From Phaeoceros laevis (taxonomy: Eukaryota > Anthocerotophyta > Anthocerotopsida > Notothyladales): DNA of 64,000 nucleotides. Below are positions 35,305 through 45,687 of the stretch, in pieces. How positions within the stretch are numbered: the first letter of the stretch is position 1; every line of letters begins with the position of its first letter. The stretch covers positions 26,869-90,868 of the forward strand of contig JBNGIQ010009412.1 in assembly GCA_049999765.1 (NCBI GenBank), written 5' to 3'. The notes below the pieces were generated by a model. That model ran no database searches. It saw only the letters and a list, made by a program, of their open reading frames with translations, and was not told where the DNA came from. The position numbers were made by a program, and so were the translations under genes.

Positions 35305-36157
35305 GTGGTCGAACCTGGTAGATCAAAGCTCCGCTTCAGAAAATCTGCCACCCTAACAACCGAACGGCGCACCTTTATCGAAGAGGAAGGTGTGCATTCA
35401 CAGGCATGCGTTTCGAGTGCAACAAATTCAAAACCTTTCGGATCTAGTAGACCTCTAACTAGACCACTAGCTAGATAGCAACGAGGATGGTTCCAGAAGT
35501 GTGGCCTCTAGTTAAACCATTTCCGTCCATTTATAACTTGCTATACACGCTTCCCCTGCAACGGTCAGTCGACATGGCACCAGCGATCCTACTCAGCAGA
35601 ACTCCGCAATGGACGGGATTCTACCGCAAGCTGCGCTGTCGATGGATCCCGGCCCTTGTCCGACATTTTATCAGCCAGCTTCTAATTTCGTCCCGAGGAA
35701 TTAATTCTTCCGCAGCACAAGGATGGAGCCTGCAACCCCTTCCCCTGCAGACACACACAAAGACAAGAGGAGCAAGGCAGAAATATTCGCCTCACCTACC
35801 ACATTCGTAGCCCGCATCAGAGGAATATGCGACATTGACATAACAAGACTGCAGCAGAGGTACCTAAGAACCTCCAAACCAGTTGGTCCTTGGTCTTGTA
35901 AAATTGTCAGACCAGCGGGGATGAAGGAACGTACAACATGCGTTACAAGTCACAAGCTGTACAGCACTGCAGGTTGCAGATGATGGCCAGAAAAACTCTC
36001 TGCCGCTTGAGCAGAAGACTGAGGGGTGCACGGGGGAGAGACACCACCATAGAGGATGGTAGTGCCAGACAGCATCTGAAGAGGTCGCTACAATAGAGAA
36101 CGGAAGGACACACTAAGCCTTACGACCAGCAATTCTTGAGCACACGGTCCGATAGCC
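35305..36157. promoter_or_regulatory. Divergent promoter/leader region between DCP2 and SPT6
   Basis: The starts face away across 853 bp. An 86-codon plus-strand frame (35723-35983) beginning MEPATPSPADTHKDKRSKAE has no recognisable domain and could be an upstream frame in the SPT6 leader. No named promoter element was identified. Confidence 0.4.
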
Positions 36158-39100
36158 ATGCCTCGATATCTGAGCGCATCAGAAGATGAAAAACGCTGTG
36201 AGGTCTACGCAGTGGGAAATGACGAGGACGACGATGATGGAGGTGCTTATCTTCTTTCTAGGCCTTCAGTGTTTGCGAGCTACAGTGGTTCATTTACGAA
36301 TTGATGTTCGTGTGCAGATGAGGAGAGTCGGGGCGAGTACGAGAGAGATACTTTCATAGTGGATGAGGGGGAAGATAACAACCCAGACGGTGATGAGGAG
36401 TGTAAGCCGAAAGGACCGAAAACGAAACGCCGGAAACGGTGGGTTGTAGCCAGAAGGCCCGAGACACTTGAGTGCATACTGGAGGTTGTGGCAGTATTGA
36501 CGCCTGTATTGTGGCAGGGATAAAGCCCAAGACTTTGTTTTGGACGAGGATGACTATGTCCTGCTTGAGGAAGCCAATGCTACAGGCTTTCGTCGCCCTC
36601 CTAAGCCTGTACGGTGATGTTTTAGTCGTCCTTTTGCAAACAGTTCTGTCAGCACTGCACCCCAATTGCATGTAAGCCACACGATAATTCGGAGTCTACG
36701 CAGGGTAGCAACAGGGTCTTCAAAAGGCTCAAGAAAACTGGCAGTCGTGGGAACGAGGGCAACAGAGCTCCGTATTTCAATGAGGGGTCAGGACTTGGTG
36801 GATGGCAATCTGCCGAGGAGCAGCTTCAGCTCGAGCTCTTTGGAGATTTTGCAGGTCCCTCGGCCAGTAGACATATGCTGCAATTCCAACCTTGTACTCG
36901 TCGCTACCAGGCAAGCTTCATAGTTATTCTTACCCATGTAGCAGCTCCACAGGTCCACCTGAAGATATTCTTGAAGAGGATGCCAACCAGTTCGAGGACG
37001 CTGAAGTTGGCGAGGAGGATGAAATGGCTGATTTTATTGTTGATGTGGATGAGGATAAGGCGGACAAACGACACAGGTAATCATAGACGATCTTCTTCTC
37101 TCCTGAATACATGCTCGATTCAAACATCTAAGGAAGTAGACCTTCTAGAGTCAGGCATGTGATTTGTAGGTTCGCAAGATAGCTGACGGTGTAGTACTGT
37201 CCATGTGCGTTGAAGCGAAAGAGGACTCAAGACATCACAAGCTAGGGGGTTCAAATCGCCTTTTCATATATCTGGGGAATCCAAGGAACAAGTAAGCACG
37301 CTGGAGCAGCAATTTGAGCCTAGTCTCCTAGCAGAGCGCTACATGATGGAAAAGGATGATATCATTCGGGAGACAGATGTGCCAGAACGAATGCAGGTCA
37401 GTTATAATCTGCGAGTCTGTTTACTGTGCAGGTGCTACTGTATGTTGTAAATGCATGTTGAATAATCTCTGTGTAGCAACCATAAAGGTTGTCCCAAAGC
37501 ATTCCCTGAGTTTGATTTCCTTATCTCAGTATCTAGAGGCGATTGTCGGTCCCTTCCCTAGACCTTGTGAAGACAAGTCAGCAGAAGCAGCCTGGATATA
37601 TGAGAGAGTATTTGGCACCATGTTTGGGCAAGTTCAGCCCCATCTTGAGCACATCTCTCGCCTGGACAAGGAAGTGGTTGTTCAACAAATTATGGATGTT
37701 CTTAAGCTGATGCATGAGAACCGGCTGGAGGTACTTGGTGTTTGGAGTTCTGTTGTTGAGTACAAATTTTTGAAGGCGGGGAAACAATCATCATTCTTTA
37801 TTCATCACAGGTGCCCTTCATTGCCCTCTACCGCCAGGAGTATTGCCCTGACTTGGTGCGAGATGCTGTAGAGGACAAGGATTGCTGGAACGACAAGCAT
37901 GGTGATGATAAATCAAAACTTCAGCGATTTGAGGTATCTTGTTTGGCAAAGAAACGGGGTCAAAGGTTTTCTGCTCAGTAGGTACTACTTTTTTGCTTCA
38001 GTATTGAGCAACATGATAGTCAAGCTTAGGCAACCCGGTGCAACTTATTAATGCTTTGATTTTCTGTAGGCCCTATGGGCTGTGCAGCTATGGGACAAAA
38101 GGTGGCTTCTTTTGAAGCACAGAAAATTGACACTTAGAACAGCATACCAAAGACGTTTGCAGTGCGAAGCCCTCAGTGACACACAAAAGCAAGCCCTTCT
38201 AGGGAAGCTACTTGTGGCACTTGATGAAGCCCATTCCGAGCTGGGCGTTGATGATGTCGATGCACAATTTCATCTTCATTTTCCAGCCGATGAAGTTAAA
38301 GCTGAGCAGGGTCAGTTCAAGCGCCCAAAAAGATGTTCGTTTTACAGAATTTGCCGACAAGCTGGCTTGGGCAATGTCTCTAAGTATTTTGGATTAAGCT
38401 CTGAGCAGTTCGGAGAAAACCTCAAGGACAAGGTGAACAGTTCTCAGCCTGACTTCATTAGGCTCACTTCAACATAGAGTATGTCCATTTACCTGCGTAA
38501 TGCTTTGGCAATCTAGTTCAATGCTACTGGTGCAGGAATTTTCATGGATAAATATAAATGGAAGAGAGTTTTAGTAGAAAGTGTGCGAAGCTAACTACAG
38601 TCTGCAGCCGGATAATCTAGTTGCTGTATGAATTGACAGAGGCACAAGCAGCAGGACACTCTCCTTTTTCCTGAGCAAGTTGCTGCTGAGTTAGCAGGGT
38701 CCTCAGGTTCAGAGTTCTGTGAGCCAGCTTCTGTACTAAAGGGAGCCAGGCACATGGTAAGTCAAGTCTGTGGCAGTTGTTTCTTATCATCACATCGTTA
38801 TGAACTTACTATTTGCTCGTCTCGTAATTGTGGTTTTATGGCATTTTGTAGGCTGCTGTAGAAATCTTCTGCGAGCCAACATGCAGAGAGTATGTGAGAA
38901 ATGTTTTCAACGATCAATGTACTGTATCAACAAAGCCGACTTTAGAGGGAAATGCTGCAATTGGTTCCTTCCACAAGTATGGGCCTGTCAAATGGCTCAT
39001 AAATAAGCCTGTAAGTGCATTTGATGATGACCAGTGGCTACTGATCCAAAAAGCAGAAGAGGAGCAGGTTCTCACTGTGACAATCGGTTTACCTGAAGAA

Positions 39101-42100
39101 GTTGTCAAGAACATTGTAATGCAAGACTTCGGCTCATGCTATATCAGCGATGGAGTAAGCAAGGTTTCAAAGGCTTGGAATGAACAACGTTGGCAGATTC
39201 TGAAAGAAGTTTTTTTTTCCCAGTTCGTCCCCTTCATGGAAAAGGAGATGCGAATGGTTTTATCTGCCCGGGCCAAACACTTTGTAGCTATGGAGTGCGG
39301 CTCTGAATTGCGAAAGAAGGTTGCTGTTGCTCCATATGTTAGTGCAAAAAGGCAGACAGACGGTCATGTAGCTGCTGAAGGTGATCCTGTCTTGGCCTGT
39401 TGTTGGGGACCAGGTAACCCACCAACCACATTTGTCATGCTGGACATGTTTGGTGAGGTGATTGACAAGATTGAGACTGCACATATGACTTTACGGTCGC
39501 AGACTGCCTCTATTGAGCAACAAAGGAAGAAGGCAGCAAATCACAAGGCTGTCCTGGACTGCGTGAAAGATCACAACCCAAATGCTCTGGTTGTTGGAGC
39601 AGCGAAACTGTGTTGCCGAAATCTAATGGAGGACATTGTATCTGAAGTATGTTACGTGTTGACCCTGCTGCTGTTAAATTGCTTTTGTTCAATGTCCCAA
39701 GTAAGATCCCCATGTGTAGCATTCTTCCAGGAACTGACAAGCACATGCCTGACCTGTCAGATTATTTCAAAACTACGTCCCAGAGAAGAAGCAGAAGTTA
39801 TTGATCACGTCTTTGGGGATGAAACAATTCCATCATTATACGAAAACTCCCGAGCATCTGAGGCTCAGTTACCGGGGCAGCCAGGTTTGTACGTCATTCT
39901 TAAGCTTGTCCTTTACCCAGAATGTGGACAACCCGCCACTCGGATTCTTTTTTTTTAAATCAGACTTTGCTACATTTGCAGGCATCGTAAGGCGTGCAGT
40001 TGCTCTTGGGCGTTACCTGCAAAATCCTCTGGCCATGGTGGCTTCTTTGTTCGGCCCACGCAAGGAAATCTTGTCCTTAAGGCTTCACCCTTTGCAGGAG
40101 TGTTTAACCAATGATGAGCTTTATGAAGCATTGGAGGAAGTAATGGTGACAGTAACAAACCAGGTCGGTGTTGATATCAACATGGCCACATTTCATGAAT
40201 GGCTGTTTGCACCTGTGCAATTTGTTTGTGGCCTTGGACCACGAAAAGCTGCATACATCCAACGCTGTCTCCGAGGTCAACGGCTTAACAGCCGAAACGA
40301 ACTGATGACTGCTTACAATCTGATGGGGAGGTACGTGTTCACAAATGCTGCTGGCTTTATACGGATCCAAGGGATTGGACTGGTAGCTTCTGCCAGCGAA
40401 GATGTGGATATCCTCGATGAGACAAGGATTCACCCTGAGTTGTACACGTTTGCTCAGAAGGTGGCTGAATATGCATACCGTGAGGAGTGTGGAACTTACA
40501 TTGACGAGAAAGAGCTCACCTTAGAAACGGCAGTAGCTGGGGTAAAACAAAATCCTAGCTTGCTTAGAAATCTAGACACTGAAACTTTTTTGTCTACGGT
40601 GCGCAACAAAGGTGATGGAGGTTCTAGGCGAAAGCAGGAAACTGTTAATCTCATTATATCAGAGTTGCTGCATAGCTATTCTGAATTGCGTGCTCCATAC
40701 ACGAAGCCAAGTGAGGAAGACATATTTGACATGCTGACAGGTGAGAATGAAGGTAGTCTTGCAGTTGGAAAGATTATACATGCCACTGTTAGAAAAGTCC
40801 AGCAATATCGAGTTTTGTGTACGTTAGAGTGTGGGATCTCGGCAGTTATACAGAGACGGGAGCTTTCAGATGAGAAGTGTGATGACCCATCGAAGAAGGT
40901 TCATGAGGGTAATGTTATTACTTGTAGGATCAAGGACATCAACAAGGCAAAGTTCTTCATTGACCTGACTTGCAAGGGTAGTCAGCTAAGACATGAGCAG
41001 AAGCATGCTCCATTTCCTAACGTGGACCCGTATTACCATGAAAACCCCAGCCTTCTTAACTCTCAGCAGGAGAAGGTTGAGGTGAAAAAGGATGATGGCA
41101 ACAGTAAGTGTTTCAATGCACGCATGATTGTGCACTCGTACTTCCGCAACATGTCAAGGGCAGCTGCAATAGAGGTATTGCTTGCTTGTATTGCTAGCAT
41201 TCACAGGATTAGCTATCTTGAAATGGCAGCTGTTTTGCTCCATGTCTGCACAGCGTGTTGTAATTTAAAATTTTGGATTGGTTATTTCAGGCTCTGAAGG
41301 AGAAGGATATAGGGGAAGTTATCATAAGACCCAGCACTAGAGGTCCATCTCACCTGTCCATGACACTGAAGTTCTATGATGAGATGTATATACATATAGA
41401 CATCTCGGAGGATGAAAAAGAAACCATAAATCTGGCGAGTTTTCTTCGTCTTGGAAAAAAACTTCAAATAGGGGATAAGACCTTCGAGGATCTTGACGAG
41501 GTCAGTTAGTGGGCTGCTGAGAATGTGTGTGTCTTCTGGAGAGATGTACTTGTTGTACTAGTGATAATTATGGCCATCAGCCAGAGACCATTCCTCACGT
41601 TTTGGTGCCTAAGTTGGATTTACTCATTCCGATGTTTGTGTAAGCAGATCATTGCAAGGTATGTTAATCCTTTGGTGAGCCAGTGGAGAGAAATGTATCG
41701 ACATCGGAAGTTCAGGAGAGGTACAGAGTCAAAAATAGATGACACTTTAAGAAAGGACAAATCTATAAGCCCCAAAAAGACATGTTTTTGCTTCTCTGTG
41801 GCATCCGACCATCCAGGAGTTTTCAGACTGTGTTATATACAGAATGCCAATATTCGGCGTGAGTACATTTCTGTGTCTCCAGATGGGTTCAAATACAGGA
41901 AGAGGAACTTCGATGCACTGGATAAGCTTATTGCATATTTTGCGGAACATCGTTATGAGCGGATGCCTAAGCAACATGAAGGACGACTAGTTGCTTCCAT
42001 GCGCCTGCACAGAGATCCTGCTCCTGCCAGGCTGTCGTATGATGAACAGAGTTCAGGAACAGGTGGCATGCCCAGCATATTAGGAAGGTATCCAGGACAT

Positions 42101-42379
42101 TTTCCATCCCATGGGCGGAACCATGTTGGTCTCAGAGAAGCTAGTCTATGGCCTAGCAGGCCAAGGAATGTTATAGATTCTGCCCGGACTCAAGCTCCCA
42201 GTGATCGGAGGAAGTCTGCGCAAACCTCGAGTGCCGATGAGTGTAGCTGGGGTCGACAGAGAGACTGCACTTACAGTCGTTGGGGCCACGAACCAGCTAG
42301 CGAAGTGGTTGGGGCTAAGGGTACAGGGGTGACAAAGCAACCGCAGATGGGGACAATAGAGAAACAGGGAGCTGAGTGA
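36158..42379 (+). CDS. SPT6: Transcription elongation factor SPT6
   Basis: Histone chaperone and elongation factor travelling with RNA polymerase II. About 20 exons; the first two are 36158-36242 and 36318-36438. The acidic N-terminal region (SASEDEKRCEVYAVGNDED, DEDDYVLLEEANATGFRRPP, EDILEEDANQFED then DEMADFIVD) is typical. Helical core blocks follow (ERYMMEKDDIIRETDVPERM; FGTMFGQVQPHLEHISRLDK; VPFIALYRQEYCPDL). The YqgF-like region is at about 38850-39650 (ACCWGPGNPPTTFVMLDMFG), helix-hairpin-helix at about 40150-40450 (FVCGLGPRKAAYIQ), S1 at about 40735-40990 and tandem SH2 from about 41110 (IVHSYFRNMSRAAAIEALKE; IIRPSTRGPSHLSMTL; RKRNFDALDKLIAYF). It ends with a basic Ser/Arg-rich tail. 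The frame remains intact across every block I could place. Plant genomes often have a second, shorter SPT6-like gene; the full domain set favours true SPT6. Confidence 0.93.
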
Positions 42380-42456
42380 TTGGGAGCACAAGACCAGACT
42401 GATGTAGACTTTTGAGATGCACTAGTAAGATGAGCTTTCCAAACGACGGTAAGGAC

Positions 42457-42669
42457 TTAGTAATGGAAAGGGCCAGCGTAGCCAGACGAGTAGGTTGTGA
42501 AGGAGGCTGTTGGCATTTTTACATCCACAACGACACCTGCAATTGCAGTAGTTTTAGGCTTTGAGTGATGTGCAGCACCAGCCTCAGTTGCCCGACGCTC
42601 CTCGTGTTGGCTTATCTTACCCTGTTTCATTGCATCGCCTCTGGAATCTGAGCTGGCGTCCGAAGCCAA
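42457..42669 (-). CDS. Possible 70-residue protein, unknown
   Basis: A compact minus-strand frame tail-to-tail with SPT6: hydrophilic N-terminus (MASDASSDSRGDAMKQGK), then HHSKPKTTAIAGVVVDVKMP and the aromatic end SFTTYSSGYAGPFHY. Composition looks selected rather than random, but I recognise no family. A good donor sequence (CAGGGTAAG) lies inside the frame, so the true gene may be spliced differently, or this may be only SPT6 3' flank. Confidence 0.3.
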   Translation of the reverse strand: MASDASSDSRGDAMKQGKISQHEERRATEAGAAHHSKPKTTAIAGVVVDVKMPTASFTTYSSGYAGPFHY

Positions 42670-43005
42670 ACCAGCAGCTGCCAGCCAATAAGCCGGACGA
42701 AAATTGAGGTGGATGCTCTATTGCGTGGTTTCACTCTGGACTATGTGGGCTTGTGATATCAGGGTGCTCGAAAGCTTAGTTACCGGGAAGTTGGAAACCT
42801 TGGTGTGTTTCCTACGTTTTATACGTTAGAAACAGGTTTCTTTCAGGAGGGGCGATTCATACAGTCGTATAAAACTGCGTATTTCGATATAATGAATTAT
42901 AATTATCAAAAATATTTATTTGAATAATATTACCCAATTAGGTGACTTAGTTGTAAGTTATAACGTTCACGCTCGCGCTCATGTCGGTCGTCTTCAGACT
43001 CTAAC

Positions 43006-43112
43006 TTACTCAAGTCATGGGACCGACGCGACCGTGACTTGAGTAACTTGAGAGAGGCGCTCGCGCTGCCATTCAATGAATGACTTGAGTAAGGTGAGGG
43101 AGGCGCTCGCGC
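43006..43112. repeat. 12-bp inverted repeat plus about 34-bp direct repeat
   Basis: TTACTCAAGTCA (43006-43017) is exactly reverse-complemented at 43035-43046, a potential stem with a 17-nt loop. The right arm and what follows (TGACTTGAGTAA, then GAGGCGCTCGCGCT) recur with few changes from about 43081. CTCGCGCTC words recur beyond this, giving an Arg/Glu/Ser-rich minus-strand frame that is probably repeat-driven. Confidence 0.75.
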
Positions 43113-43201
43113 TCCTCCCTCTCCCGCTCACGTTCGGGCGCTCCCGTTCCTTCTCGCGCTCACGCGCACTTTCACGCCGGTCGACGTCGGAGTCGGATTC
43201 C

Positions 43202-43245
43202 CTAACCCTACTTCGCGCCATCACTAACCCTACTTCGCGCCATCA
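43202..43245. repeat. Perfect 22-bp tandem duplication
   Basis: The unit beginning CTAACCCTACTTCGCG at 43202-43223 is repeated exactly at 43224-43245. It includes one telomere-like CTAACCCT word per unit but is not a telomeric array. Confidence 0.9.
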
Positions 43246-43375
43246 CCTCCCTCATCATCAATAGCCTCGCACAGTCTTGGCGGACAGTGGAATGGAGCGC
43301 AAACGGCAACAGCAACTCGACCATCCCCGCGCCGAAACCAGTTCTTCGCGGGCAAACACTTATTCGCCCCCAATC

Positions 43376-43483
43376 TACTGGGATGGGGGGCGTTGCCCCC
43401 ATCCCAGTACTGATTCATAACTTATTAGTAACCCGTGAATGAATCGGTACTGGGATGGGGGGCACGCCCCCCATCCTGGTACC
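43376..43483. repeat. Array of GC-rich hairpins at the gap edge
   Basis: First hairpin: TACTGGGATGGGGG (43376-43389) pairs perfectly with 43396-43409, loop 6 nt. Second: GGTACTGGGATGGGGGG (43446-43462) pairs with 43467-43483, two mismatches, loop 4 nt. Between them, AGTACTGATTCA and TGAATCGGTACT form a third near-palindrome. The unit appears to repeat about every 70 bp and probably continues into the gap. Confidence 0.85.
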
Positions 43484-43485
43484 GA

Positions 43486-43585
43486 NNNNNNNNNNNNNNN
43501 NNNNNNNNNNNNNNNNNNNNNNNNNNNNNNNNNNNNNNNNNNNNNNNNNNNNNNNNNNNNNNNNNNNNNNNNNNNNNNNNNNNNN
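43486..43585. other. 100-N assembly gap
   Basis: Default-size gap beginning two bases after the hairpin array. Polymerase stalling or repeat collapse at the array is a likely cause. Confidence 0.95.
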
Positions 43586-44406
43586 AACATATAGTTTACA
43601 TAATAGACGTAGCTAATCTAACATCATAACAGATCTAACTAACGAAAGCGAAAACATTTACCTGGCAACGAGGTACAGACCAATGACAACGAGGGCCACG
43701 TGAGCGTGACAGACACCCGCAAAGCATGGTACCTGTTGCTGTTGTCACCAACCCAGTGCTCCCAACGCCTACCATGTGGCTTCTTGCCCAACCAAACACT
43801 AGAGACAAACTTCTTCGTCTTCCGCAAATGGCTGTGGAGATGCCGCGTTACGACCGCCTTTTCAGAAAGCAAGTTACCATTTCATGCCGCCGGACAAGTG
43901 TCCATAACAGTTGGCAGCTTGCACGCAAGTGAAATGTGGTAAGTAACGTTGTCACTGCAAAGTGTTCAGTGAAGTTCAGGACGCATAATCACATATTGCA
44001 GCACGCACCACCTGTAACGGCTCTGCCAACAAGCAGCGCTTCTAAATTGTCTCTAGCTGAATTGCCTACTCTATCCTATGAGATCCTGCTACTTGGCATC
44101 CGCCTGTTTGTCAACAAGCAAGAAGGTTGAATCAAATTCTGCATGTGCTGAAAGGCAACAATGGCAAAACCTTTCCTGTTATTTAGTTTTACACTGGCAC
44201 TTGACTGACTGAGGTCCTACTTGTACTGCTCAGTCAGACAAACTGGAGCTCAGAACTGCATCAGCAAGACCAATTTTCTTGCTACAGTGCTTCCTGAAAG
44301 ACGCGGGCCATACTCCAGCGCCTGAATGCCTCATACATTCACTTGAACCACGGAAGCTGGAAATGAGTTGACTAGAGGCTTGTCCTCCTCATTGTGTTCA
44401 TTCTGT

Positions 44407-45687
44407 TCACCTCATAAATGGAATGAGAAGGTACTCGGCGTAAAACAGCTTCCAAATGAACATGTAGAAGGAGGTGATAGCAGCTTTACTCTTCAGGTCC
44501 ACAGTCTTGGATGTCAGGAAGAGAAGCGCTGCCAAGGCCGCGTGGCCGGCAACCATGGCAACTTTGCTCCACAAAACATCAGACGATGCTCCCACCATGA
44601 TAGCTACAGCATATGCGGCCTCAAGCAGCCAAACACACAGCCAAAAAATTCTTTCTTGGCCCAACCTCACGGAAAAGGAGCGAATACCAAAAATTCTGTC
44701 CCCTTCCACATCAGGTATGTCCTTGGCGAGGGCTATAACCACAGAAAAAAAGCACATGAAACCTGTTGCAAATAGGACAGGTTTCGTCAGAATCCCAGGT
44801 CTCCCAAACACGAAGGACTGCATGTGGAGATAGAAGGCTATCTGGACAACAACTGCCCGCACAGCAAGTATACAGGTAGCAGCAGCCACGGCCGACCTCT
44901 TCCATCTCAACAACGGCAGGTCCATTGAGTAGGCGGTTCCCAACACGAGGCTGACAGTCAGAGCTGCTAACAACGGCTTAGATCCAGCCGCCAGTCCCAA
45001 TCCCATACTAGCAGCAGCAAAGCCTACCACCAGCTTCACGGCTGTAGCCACCGAATATTCCCCAGAAGCTAGGGGCAGAGTAGGCTTGTTCACCTTGTCG
45101 ATCTCAATGTCATAGATTTGGTTCAGTCCAACAATGTAGATGTTCATGCACAGAGCAGGTATAAGGGACTGCAGCAACCCAACATAGAACCGTGGAGAAA
45201 AGTCCGAGATGCTCTGAATGGCAAGCAGAGACACCGAGATAACACCAATTGCAGTTCCGATCACAGTGTGCGGCCGGGAAAAGCGATGGAAAGCCCCTGC
45301 CTTCTCCAAAACCGTCGGAAGAGATTCCAAAGGAGATGGCTCTCCCGCATCCAGTGGGAATGCGGTGGCATAGATGACGACACCAGCTGTGTTTCTTCCG
45401 CCAGTTGCCTGTTTCGTCACCTGCAGTCTATGAAGCGCCGGAAGGCTCACACTCAATGCCTGCATCCAAGAGTGCCGCTGCTGCTTACAACCTGAAGTAG
45501 CGCTCTGCGGCCGACCTCCACAGCTGCTGAAATGCACCGGTGCAGGGCACGCTGTCGAACATCTTCCAGGTCTGTCCTGTCTTGCATAAGCTCGTACTCC
45601 AATGGAGCACACGGCTCCTGCCTGAAGTGTTTGCATCCTAGCCTTTCCGAGGCAATGAGAAGCAAACACTTCCAGCAGGGACAACAC
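44407..45687 (-). CDS. VTE2: Homogentisate phytyltransferase (tocopherol synthesis), plastid
   Basis: Condenses homogentisate with phytyl diphosphate, the committed step of vitamin E synthesis, at the plastid envelope. The single-exon product has 426 residues. The first roughly 110 residues are Ser/Ala/Cys/Arg-rich with few acids, as in a chloroplast transit peptide. The UbiA core then begins FHRFSRPHTVIGTAIGVISV. The first Asp-rich motif is NQIYDIEIDKVNKP and the second KDIPDVEGDRIFGIRS; both prenyl-diphosphate/Mg sites are intact. AFYLHMQSFVFGRP and the terminal YMFIWKLFYAEYLLIPF match VTE2 rather than the solanesyl (HST) paralogue. Several membrane helices are evident. Internal Mets (residue 18 and later) are alternative starts. 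Arabidopsis VTE2 is multi-exon; this copy lacks introns. Confidence 0.94.
   Translation of the reverse strand: MLSLLEVFASHCLGKARMQTLQAGAVCSIGVRAYARQDRPGRCSTACPAPVHFSSCGGRPQSATSGCKQQRHSWMQALSVSLPALHRLQVTKQATGGRNTAGVVIYATAFPLDAGEPSPLESLPTVLEKAGAFHRFSRPHTVIGTAIGVISVSLLAIQSISDFSPRFYVGLLQSLIPALCMNIYIVGLNQIYDIEIDKVNKPTLPLASGEYSVATAVKLVVGFAAASMGLGLAAGSKPLLAALTVSLVLGTAYSMDLPLLRWKRSAVAAATCILAVRAVVVQIAFYLHMQSFVFGRPGILTKPVLFATGFMCFFSVVIALAKDIPDVEGDRIFGIRSFSVRLGQERIFWLCVWLLEAAYAVAIMVGASSDVLWSKVAMVAGHAALAALLFLTSKTVDLKSKAAITSFYMFIWKLFYAEYLLIPFMR

Larger units (their letters stand above)
42670..44406. other. Repeat-rich intergenic region around a gap
   Basis: Composition swings from very AT-rich (42880-42950) to GC-rich repeats (43000-43250) to hairpins beside the gap. 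Right of the gap, a 77-codon minus-strand frame (43639-43872) and overlapping plus frames have no recognisable domain. Confidence 0.5.

Noticed and set aside
34606-35478. 290-codon open frame on the plus strand
   Set aside because: Antisense of DCP2 including its Nudix region; composition (Leu/Arg/His-rich) is typical of antisense translation.
37240-37270. tRNA B-box-like GGTTCAAATC
   Set aside because: It falls inside an SPT6 exon in the correct frame, and no A-box or cloverleaf can be drawn around it.
43015-43224. SR-type splicing factor fragment from the Arg/Glu/Ser-rich minus frame
   Set aside because: The charged run is explained by the CTCGCGCTC repeats and there is no RRM or other adjoining domain.
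43202-43245. Interstitial telomere repeat
   Set aside because: There is only one CTAACCCT word per 22-bp unit and two units. A telomeric array would repeat the 7-mer itself.
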